Part shown: positions 58,614 through 64,000 of the stretch, one piece after another
How the letters are laid out: the number at the start of each line of letters is the position of its first letter
How positions within the stretch are numbered: the stretch's first letter is position 1
NCBI GenBank assembly: GCA_016191465.1
Contig: JACPOP010000008.1
Location: 131,878-195,877, forward strand
From: Chloroflexota bacterium
Lineage (GTDB): Bacteria; Chloroflexota; UBA6077; CF-72
Length of the DNA: 64,000 nt
Direction of reading: 5' to 3'
Translations under genes and position numbers: made by a program
Notes under the pieces: model-generated
Database searches by the model: none
What the model saw: the letters and a program-made list of their open reading frames with translations, nothing else
What the model was told of the DNA's origin: nothing

Positions 58614-58994
58614 TCAGCGCGGCCCCACGTAGGCGACGCAATCGATCTCCACCAGGAGGAACTGGAACGGATTCCCCACCGTCGTCCGGGCCGGGTAGGG
58701 TTGCGGGAATGCTTCGGCGTAGAGGCGGTTGTACTCGGCGCGTAAGGACTCGTCCTTCAGGTAGGCGCCCACCTTGACGATGTGCTCCAGGTCCGCCCCG
58801 GCCGCCTGGAGGACCCGCCGCAGGTTGTCGACCGTGCGGCGGAATTCTTCGGCCAGCGTTCCACTGACGAGCTGGCCGGTGCTCGGGTCCGTGGATGCCT
58901 GGCCCGAGACGTAAATGAAGTCGCCGGCCCGGATGGCGTGCGACAACGGCGCCGTCAGCGGTGCGGAGCCTGGTACTTCGATGATTTCAAACAT
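58614..58994 (-). CDS. RidA family (enamine/imine deaminase-like)
   Basis: 126 residues from ATG 58994 (MFEIIEVPGSAPLTAPLSHA); track ATG at 59024 is inside the repeat side. Family motifs FIYVSGQASTDPSTGQLVSG and PARTTVGNPFQFLLVEIDCVAYV, with the conserved Arg of the active site in the ARTTVG stretch. Would hydrolyse reactive enamine/imine intermediates formed by the neighbouring PLP enzyme. Located 47 bp before the aminotransferase. Confidence 0.92.
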   Translation of the reverse strand: MFEIIEVPGSAPLTAPLSHAIRAGDFIYVSGQASTDPSTGQLVSGTLAEEFRRTVDNLRRVLQAAGADLEHIVKVGAYLKDESLRAEYNRLYAEAFPQPYPARTTVGNPFQFLLVEIDCVAYVGPR

Positions 58995-59019
58995 GAGTGA
59001 GGGGGGTGCTTTCTGGGAA

Positions 59020-59054
59020 TTCAAGTTTCAAGTTCCAAGTTCCAAGTTGTGAGT
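59020..59054 (+). repeat. Heptamer repeat array (TTCCAAG type)
   Basis: About four units of ttcaagt/ttccaag between the RidA and D-aminoacylase genes, in the same orientation as the array at 33460. Confidence 0.8.
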
Positions 59055-59103
59055 TCGTGGCGGTGCTGGAGCAACGCGGGATGTCTGTGCGTGTCCGTGG
59101 CGG

Positions 59104-60702
59104 TTAGCTGCCTCGCACCACTCGGCCGGGGCCGGCTCCGGTGTGCTGGCGGCCGTCGATCACGAGCGTTCCGTTGACGACTACGGTTTCGATCCCTTCC
59201 GGAAAGCGCTGCGGCTCCAGGAACGTGGCGCGGTCGATCACCGTGGCGGGGTCGAACACCACCAGGTCGGCCGCGCGGCCTTCGGCGATGACACCGCGAT
59301 CCTTGAACCCGAACGTCTCCGCGACGAGCCCAGTGCACTTGTAGATGGCCTGCTCCGGGCTCAGCAGCCGGTCCTCGCGCACGTACTTGCCCAGCAGCCG
59401 CGGGTAGCAGCCGTAGTAGCGGGGGTGTGGATGGCCCGAGCCGCTGGGACCATCCGGGTCCACCGCCAGGCCATCCGAACCGACCATCGTCTCGGGGTGG
59501 CGAAGCGAATCGTGCAGGTCCTCGTCTGACCGCCCGAACGCGATCATGTTGATCAGGCCCTCTTCGTGTGCCATGAGATCCAACGCCACCACGTCGCCCT
59601 GGTGCCCACGTTCGGTGGCGATCTCGGCGATCGTCTTGCCGACGACACGGGCGTCGCCTTCAGGGCGCACCCAGCAGACGAGGATCTCGTCCCAGCCGTG
59701 CGCCAGCAGCGTCTGCCATTCCGTCGTAATGCGCGCGCGGTCCGCCGGGGTACGGAGCCGCTCTACCATGGCGGCCGTACCGCCTTCGTGCGCCCATCCG
59801 GGCAGCAACTGCGAGAGATTGGCGCTGCCGGCGAGATACGGGTAGCTGTCATGCCGCAGACGCACCCCCCGCGCACGCGCCTGGTCCAGCACCGCGAGGG
59901 CCTGGCGGACCGCGCCCCAGTTCCGACGCCCGGCCACCGCCAGGTGCGAGACCTGGACGCGGCAGCCACTCTCGGCGCCCACCCGGACCGCCTCCTGGAC
60001 GGCCTCCAGCAGGGTGTCGCCGTAATTGCGCATGTGCATCGCGAAGATGCGGTCGTGCTTCGCCACCACCGTGCCGAGGGCGACCAGCTCTGAGGTCGGG
60101 GCGAATGAGATCGGCGCATACATCAGTCCGGTTGAGAGGCCGACGGCGCCCTGCTCCAACGCCTCGTCGAGCAGCCGCTCCATGTGGCGCAGCTCGTCGG
60201 GCGTACCCGGCCGGTTGTCGTAGCCCATCACGCTGGCGTGGATCGCCAGATGCCCGGCCAGCGCGGCCACGTTCATCGACACGCCGGCCCGATCGACCCG
60301 CTCCAGGTACTCGGCCATCGACGTCCAGGTCCACCGGACCGACCGGTCTGGGTCGACGATGTAGATGGCCTCCCGCACGCCCGCGGCGGCTCCTGGACCA
60401 GCCAGCGGCGCCACACCCAGGCCGCAGTTTCCCACCACGTCGGTGGTGATGCCCTGGTGGACTTTGCTGCGCGCGCGCGGATCGCTCAAAACGGAGAGGT
60501 CCGAGTGGCTGTGGGCGTCGATGAACCCGGGGCAGACGACCCGTCCGCTGGCATCGAACGCGCGTCGCGTCGGGGCGTCCGCGGGGATCTGGCCGATGGC
60601 CGCGATGCGGTCGCCCACTACGCCCACGTCCGCCGTCCTGGCGGCTGCACCGGTCCCATCGACGACGGTGCCACCACGGATCAGGAGATCGAAGCTCGTC
60701 AT
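59104..60702 (-). CDS. N-acyl-D-amino-acid deacylase-like amidohydrolase
   Basis: 532 residues from ATG 60702 (MTSFDLLIRGGTVVDGTG), which overlaps the next gene's stop as ATGA. Motifs: PGFIDAHSHSDLSVL, VVGNCGLGVAPL, GLSTGLMYAPISFAP, and the metal Asp in TMVGSDGLAVDPDG. Matches the D-aminoacylase/NfdA group, which hydrolyses N-acyl (or N-formyl) D-amino acids and similar amides. Likely supplies the free amine to the aminotransferase. The residue set HxH...C...H...D is present as far as can be read. Confidence 0.9.
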   Translation of the reverse strand: MTSFDLLIRGGTVVDGTGAAARTADVGVVGDRIAAIGQIPADAPTRRAFDASGRVVCPGFIDAHSHSDLSVLSDPRARSKVHQGITTDVVGNCGLGVAPLAGPGAAAGVREAIYIVDPDRSVRWTWTSMAEYLERVDRAGVSMNVAALAGHLAIHASVMGYDNRPGTPDELRHMERLLDEALEQGAVGLSTGLMYAPISFAPTSELVALGTVVAKHDRIFAMHMRNYGDTLLEAVQEAVRVGAESGCRVQVSHLAVAGRRNWGAVRQALAVLDQARARGVRLRHDSYPYLAGSANLSQLLPGWAHEGGTAAMVERLRTPADRARITTEWQTLLAHGWDEILVCWVRPEGDARVVGKTIAEIATERGHQGDVVALDLMAHEEGLINMIAFGRSDEDLHDSLRHPETMVGSDGLAVDPDGPSGSGHPHPRYYGCYPRLLGKYVREDRLLSPEQAIYKCTGLVAETFGFKDRGVIAEGRAADLVVFDPATVIDRATFLEPQRFPEGIETVVVNGTLVIDGRQHTGAGPGRVVRGS

Positions 60703-61691
60703 GCGGCCGTCGCGGCTCCGTCCAGCCAGGTGAATGCCAGCCCGACGCCCTCGTCGGGGTGCTCGCGCAGCCAGGCGATCCCCTCCGGTGCAGCACGCCA
60801 GGGCATCACCCGTGAGACGAGGCTGCACACGTCAACTCGTCTGGCTGCCACCATGTCCAGGGCCGCTGCGAGATACCGCGCGGTGGGATCGGGAGGATTG
60901 CCGGTCAGCGCCGCTCCCTCGCGGTACAGCGGCACAAGGGTGATGCCCCGGTCCTGCAGAGGGCGGAAGAGCTCGAAGTTGGAGAGACGCGGCAGCACGC
61001 CGATCACCGCCACCCGCGCCCGCGGCGCGGCCAGCCGGAGCGCCAGCTCCAGCCCGGCCTGCGTTCCTGACAGCTCGATCACCACGTCGGCCCCGTTCGG
61101 CAGGAGATCGGCCCCCGCTCGTTCGGCATCGTCTGGCGATGAGGCGGCGCAAGCGCCCAGGCGCGCGGCAAGCCCGCGTCGGGATGGCAACGGGTCGACC
61201 GCCAGCGTGCGGCGGCTGATGCCGTGCAGGAGCTGGACGGCGCACAGCCCCAGTGGACCCAGGCCAATGACCGCGGCGTCCTCCCAGAGCCTGGGCCTCG
61301 CGGCCAGGAGTCCCCGATACGGCGGCACGATCCAGTACGCGCACGCGGCCTCGGCCCACCCCAGGCCGTCAGGGACGTGAGCGACCGCCTCGGCGCGCGC
61401 ACTTAGTCGCTCGCGGTGAGGGCCAGCCGCGGTGCAGGCCACTCGGTCGCCGGGCTGCAAGCCGGCCACGGCCTCGCCGATGGCTTCCACGATCCCCGCC
61501 GCCATGTAGCCAGTCCCGCCGGCCACCGGGAACGGTGTCTCTGGGTCAAACAGCACGCGCAGCTCCGAGCCGGGGCTGACCGCACTCACCGCGGTCCGCA
61601 CCAGCACGTCGCCGGGCCCCGGCGGACCCGGCTCGGGCAGATCGTCGCGCGCCTCCAACTGACCCACATCAACGGCCACGATGCCGTGCAT
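60699..61691 (-). CDS. Zinc-type medium-chain dehydrogenase, divergent
   Basis: 330 residues from ATG 61691. NAD(P) site AAVIGLGPLGLCAVQLL; an N-terminal barrel with PGSELRVLFDPETPFPVAGG in place of the GHE catalytic-zinc pattern, and no structural-zinc cysteines. It resembles the quinone-oxidoreductase or threonine/galactitol dehydrogenase subset often paired with oxidoreductases in catabolic operons. Starts one base into the stop of the fumarylacetoacetase-family gene and overlaps the D-aminoacylase start by 4 bp. Confidence 0.85.
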   Translation of the reverse strand: MHGIVAVDVGQLEARDDLPEPGPPGPGDVLVRTAVSAVSPGSELRVLFDPETPFPVAGGTGYMAAGIVEAIGEAVAGLQPGDRVACTAAGPHRERLSARAEAVAHVPDGLGWAEAACAYWIVPPYRGLLAARPRLWEDAAVIGLGPLGLCAVQLLHGISRRTLAVDPLPSRRGLAARLGACAASSPDDAERAGADLLPNGADVVIELSGTQAGLELALRLAAPRARVAVIGVLPRLSNFELFRPLQDRGITLVPLYREGAALTGNPPDPTARYLAAALDMVAARRVDVCSLVSRVMPWRAAPEGIAWLREHPDEGVGLAFTWLDGAATAA

Positions 61692-62575
61692 CACGAGCTG
61701 GTCGGCGGGCCCACGGGTGTCCGAAGGGTGCCCAGCTTCTCGATCCAGCCCTCCATCACATCGCCCTCCTTGACGTACGTGCCGGTGGCGGCGCCCACAC
61801 CCGAGGGAGTACCCGTCTCGATAATGTCGCCGGGCTCGAGGGTCATGAACCGCGAGGCGAAGGCGATCGCCTCGGCCACGCCGAAGATCATCTCGCGGGT
61901 GCTGGCGTGCTGCTTCTGCTCGCCGTTGACGGTGAGGCGCATCTCGAGCGCCTGCGGGTTGGGCACCTCGTCGGCCGTCAGCACGTACGGGCCAAGCGGG
62001 GCAAACCCGTCCGGCCACTTGCCATTCAGCCAGTCGAAGAACTCATTCCACGTGTTCTCATCGCGCTCGACGCCCCACTCGACGGTCCGGGCCGAGACGT
62101 CGTTGGCGATGGTGTAGCCGAAGACGTGGTCCAGCGCCCGTTCGGTGGTAACGTTGCGGCAACGACTGCCGATGACCACGGCCAGCTCGAGCTCCCAGTC
62201 CGTCGTCTGGGACACCGTGGGCAGACACAGCGTCTCGCCAGGCCCAATGATGGCGCTGGAAGGCTTCAGGAAGAGCTTCGGAACAATCCGATCCTTGTCG
62301 ACCCGGGGCGCGCCACTTTCGGTGATGTGGTCCTGGTAGTTCGCCGCGAGCGCGAGGAGCTTCGGTGGCCGGCGAATGGGAGCAACCAACTGCACGTCTG
62401 CCAGGGCCCGTTCCGGCCCAGCCGCGTTTCGGGCTGCCTGGAGCGCCTCGGCGCCACCCTCCACCAGCGCCAGCAGGTCACCCGACCCGAGGTCGCGAAC
62501 CTGCTCGGCACCCTCGGCGCCGAGCAGCACCCCGTGGCGGACCTGCCCACCCACCTTGAACGAGACCAGCTTCAT
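61691..62575 (-). CDS. Fumarylacetoacetate hydrolase-family protein
   Basis: 294 residues from ATG 62575, with GGAGAGGAAG upstream. Metal and substrate motifs: LLALAANYQDHITESG, ELELAVVIGSRCRNV, FGYTIANDVSART, and DIIETGTPSGVGAATG. This group cleaves C-C bonds or hydrates 2-keto acids such as 2-keto-3-deoxy sugar acids and acylpyruvates. The track extends 44 codons upstream into a heptamer array. Overlaps the next dehydrogenase by one base. Confidence 0.92.
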   Translation of the reverse strand: MKLVSFKVGGQVRHGVLLGAEGAEQVRDLGSGDLLALVEGGAEALQAARNAAGPERALADVQLVAPIRRPPKLLALAANYQDHITESGAPRVDKDRIVPKLFLKPSSAIIGPGETLCLPTVSQTTDWELELAVVIGSRCRNVTTERALDHVFGYTIANDVSARTVEWGVERDENTWNEFFDWLNGKWPDGFAPLGPYVLTADEVPNPQALEMRLTVNGEQKQHASTREMIFGVAEAIAFASRFMTLEPGDIIETGTPSGVGAATGTYVKEGDVMEGWIEKLGTLRTPVGPPTSS

Positions 62576-62602
62576 GGCGATCTTCCTCTCCGCTTCATAC
62601 GC

Positions 62603-62632
62603 AGTTCCAAGTTCCAAGTTCCAAGTTCCAAG
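62603..62632 (+). repeat. Heptamer repeat array (GTTCCAA type)
   Basis: Four perfect copies of GTTCCAA between the Gfo/Idh gene and the fumarylacetoacetase-family gene, the most regular of the five arrays. Confidence 0.85.
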
Positions 62633-62700
62633 GAGACGAATACGAAGACCAAATGTCCTGCTGAGCGCGACGACGCATCCGTGTACTCGTGCACTTGAGA

Positions 62701-63777
62701 TCAGCACGCAGGATTGGCTGGGGTGCTTGTGCCGTCCGCCAGCCTTGGAAGCGCGACCACGCGGTTCTCGGCCGTCGCCACGCGGGCGGCTAGAATGACC
62801 TCCAGCGCCGCGCGCGCGTCGGCCGGTCCGAGCTCCGGACGCTGGCTGCCTCGGACGCAGGCGACGAAGTGGTCGACCAGCGCCCGCAGCGACTCGGCGC
62901 CGTAGTAACGCCTCGACTCGTCCGCGTGGCTGTCTCGCCCTGCAACCTGGATCCAGGGCCTGGCAGCATCGACAACCAGGGTTCCGTGTGAGCCCATGAT
63001 CCGCAGCCGCCGGTCCCCGCCGTAACCGTTCGGGTGACCCGTCGTCGGGGCGCGGCCCACGGAGATGGTGGCGAGGACGCCGTGCTCCAGGTTCAGGGCG
63101 AGCACGGACAGGTCATCGGCCTCAGGATTGTCCCCGCCGTAGAAGAATGACCCGCGGGTGGCGTACACGGACTGGACCTCCAGCCCCAGGATCGAGCGGA
63201 TGGCGTCGATCGGGTAGAGCCCGAAGTTCGCCAGCTCGCCCAGAGGCCACGCCGACTTGCCGCCGGCGATGATGAAATCGCCCTGCACCCCCCAGGGAAG
63301 CCCAATGCTGCCGCCCATCACCGCGGCTCGCGCCGACCGAACCGCCGGGTGAAAGCGGAAGTGGTACGCGGGCATGCACACCACGCCAGCCGCACGGACA
63401 GTACGCTCGATGGCGTCGCAGTCCGTCCGGGTAAGCGCGAGCGGCTTGTCCACGAGCATGGGCTTGCCAGCCGCCGCCACCCGACGAATCACCTCGGCGC
63501 GCCGCTCGAACGGGCAGCACACGGAGACCACGTCCACCCGAGGATCGGCCAGCGCGGCGTCCAGGTCGGTGCTGTATGGCAGCCCGAGCGCCTCCGCTTC
63601 ACGGCGGTTCAGCGCGTGCTGCTCCTGCGGCGCGCTCGCCTCGTCGGCCACCGCGGCCAGCCGTAACGCGGGGTGCTCGCGCAGGACGGGCACGTACATG
63701 GTGCGCTGGTGCTCCTGGCCGCCGACGCTCGCGAAGCTCAGCAGCAGGACGCCCAGGCGTCCATCCTCAAAGGGCAC
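62701..63777 (-). CDS. Gfo/Idh/MocA-family oxidoreductase
   Basis: NAD(P)-dependent sugar or inositol-type dehydrogenase, 358 residues from GTG 63777. N-terminal Rossmann part LGVLLLSFASVGGQEHQRTMY lacks the usual GxGxxG, reading SFASVGG, but DVVSVCCPFERRAEVIRR, KPMLVDKPLALT with the EKP-type lysine, and the catalytic-site AYHFRFHPAVR are typical. LGLYPIDAIRSIL-type motif is present (FGLYPIDAIRSILGL). Overlaps the preceding gene by 11 bp. Substrate not known. Confidence 0.88.
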   Translation of the reverse strand: MPFEDGRLGVLLLSFASVGGQEHQRTMYVPVLREHPALRLAAVADEASAPQEQHALNRREAEALGLPYSTDLDAALADPRVDVVSVCCPFERRAEVIRRVAAAGKPMLVDKPLALTRTDCDAIERTVRAAGVVCMPAYHFRFHPAVRSARAAVMGGSIGLPWGVQGDFIIAGGKSAWPLGELANFGLYPIDAIRSILGLEVQSVYATRGSFFYGGDNPEADDLSVLALNLEHGVLATISVGRAPTTGHPNGYGGDRRLRIMGSHGTLVVDAARPWIQVAGRDSHADESRRYYGAESLRALVDHFVACVRGSQRPELGPADARAALEVILAARVATAENRVVALPRLADGTSTPANPAC

Positions 63778-64000
63778 GGCTCACGCCCTCCGAGGCCACG
63801 GGATTGGGCAGCGTGTAGCCCACCGACTCAAGGGTCACGCACTCGCCGGTGCGCAACGACGCCTCGCCGGCCGCGGCCATAGCCACCGAGAGCCGGCCGT
63901 CCTCACCCGTTACGGCCGGCAATGTCTCGCCTCGGATGGCCGAAATCCAGGCGGCGACTTCGCGATCGAAGCCGACCTGGCCATCGCCGGGGAGGAGCGA
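63767..64000 (-). CDS. Gfo/Idh/MocA-family oxidoreductase, C-terminal end (partial)
   Basis: Absent from the ORF track because its start is beyond the edge. The minus strand from 64000 reads 77 codons to TGA 63767-63769: GFDREVAAWISAIRGE, RLSVAMAAAGEASLRTGE, then a tail. The C-terminal AxxAGEASLRTGExV pattern is that of Gfo/Idh/MocA enzymes (EAAxxSxxxGxxV), so two such enzymes follow each other. The stop overlaps the next gene's GTG by 11 bp. Confidence 0.75.
   Translation of the reverse strand, partial: SLLPGDGQVGFDREVAAWISAIRGETLPAVTGEDGRLSVAMAAAGEASLRTGECVTLESVGYTLPNPVASEGVSRAL

Noticed and set aside
1-64000. tRNA or rRNA genes
   Set aside because: I read the intergenic stretches for tRNA-like arms (GGTTCGAATCC-type T-loop) and found none convincing; a tRNAscan run would be decisive.

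Overview
The window is a high-GC, gene-dense bacterial chromosome segment with no tRNA, rRNA, insertion sequence or CRISPR array that I could see. Several features suggest a Gram-positive-like (monoderm) lineage, most plausibly Chloroflexota: a split glycine dehydrogenase (gcvPA), a Thermus-type 7Fe ferredoxin, a sortase, lipoproteins, a Holin-X/DUF3618 pair, DUF3090 and DUF6328 proteins, many GTG starts, and heptamer repeat arrays of the kind known from cyanobacteria. The phylum call is an inference; no marker gene settles it.

Layout. 0-4 kb (minus): glycine cleavage genes gcvT-gcvH-gcvPA (the last runs off the left edge), a ferredoxin, and a Crp/Fnr regulator with a textbook TGTGA-N6-TCACA palindrome between regulator and ferredoxin. 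4.3-7.5 kb (plus): acyl-CoA ligase and an Fe-S RNA methyltransferase. 7.5-14.3 kb: a dispersed repeat, a small secreted protein, a large FAD oxidoreductase fused to a DUF1990-like domain, maf, two envelope-associated membrane proteins, a sortase and coaD. 14.4-18.3 kb (plus): a Gld-like ABC export operon (ATPase, permease, GldG-like, DUF4340). 18.5-27.7 kb: wHTH protein, queG, a Pro-rich AAA+ ATPase, DUF3090, sufS with an IscR-type operator, DUF6328, and a Ca2+/H+ antiporter. 27.8-32.9 kb: purK with a structured leader, a coiled-coil nuclease-like protein carrying a 21-bp minisatellite, a decayed chimeric duplication (membrane-protein fragment joined to a purK fragment), purE, a membrane protein and vapBC. 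33.1-35.8 kb: a small zinc protein, heptamer arrays, groES-groEL.

35.9-40.1 kb (minus) is the most unusual part: three short cysteine-free peptides sharing a leader motif (AEQxxxLPDREAMS), a membrane M50 metalloprotease with a PqqD/RRE-like N-terminus, and a lipoprotein with two CxxC motifs. The order and the stem-loop between the last peptide and the protease resemble a ribosomally made peptide or surface-peptide maturation operon, but there is no recognisable modification enzyme. I know of no experimental characterisation of this gene set.

40.3-46.7 kb: zinc-ribbon protein, DUF302, a persulfide dioxygenase-like/rhodanese fusion with an ArsR regulator, a GH13 glucosidase/trehalose-synthase-like enzyme and an MFS transporter. 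46.8-64 kb (all minus): a VIT-family metal transporter, a TldD/TldE protease pair, then a catabolic island: dipeptide-type ABC binding lipoprotein, RpiR regulator, amidohydrolase, two zinc alcohol dehydrogenases, 2-hydroxyacid dehydrogenase, glutamate-semialdehyde-type aminotransferase, RidA, N-acyl-D-amino-acid deacylase, fumarylacetoacetase-family hydrolase and two Gfo/Idh/MocA oxidoreductases. Start/stop overlaps show tight coupling, and the set suggests scavenging of amino-acid or sugar derivatives; the actual substrate is not visible. Short TTCCAAG-type heptamer arrays recur in five intergenic places.
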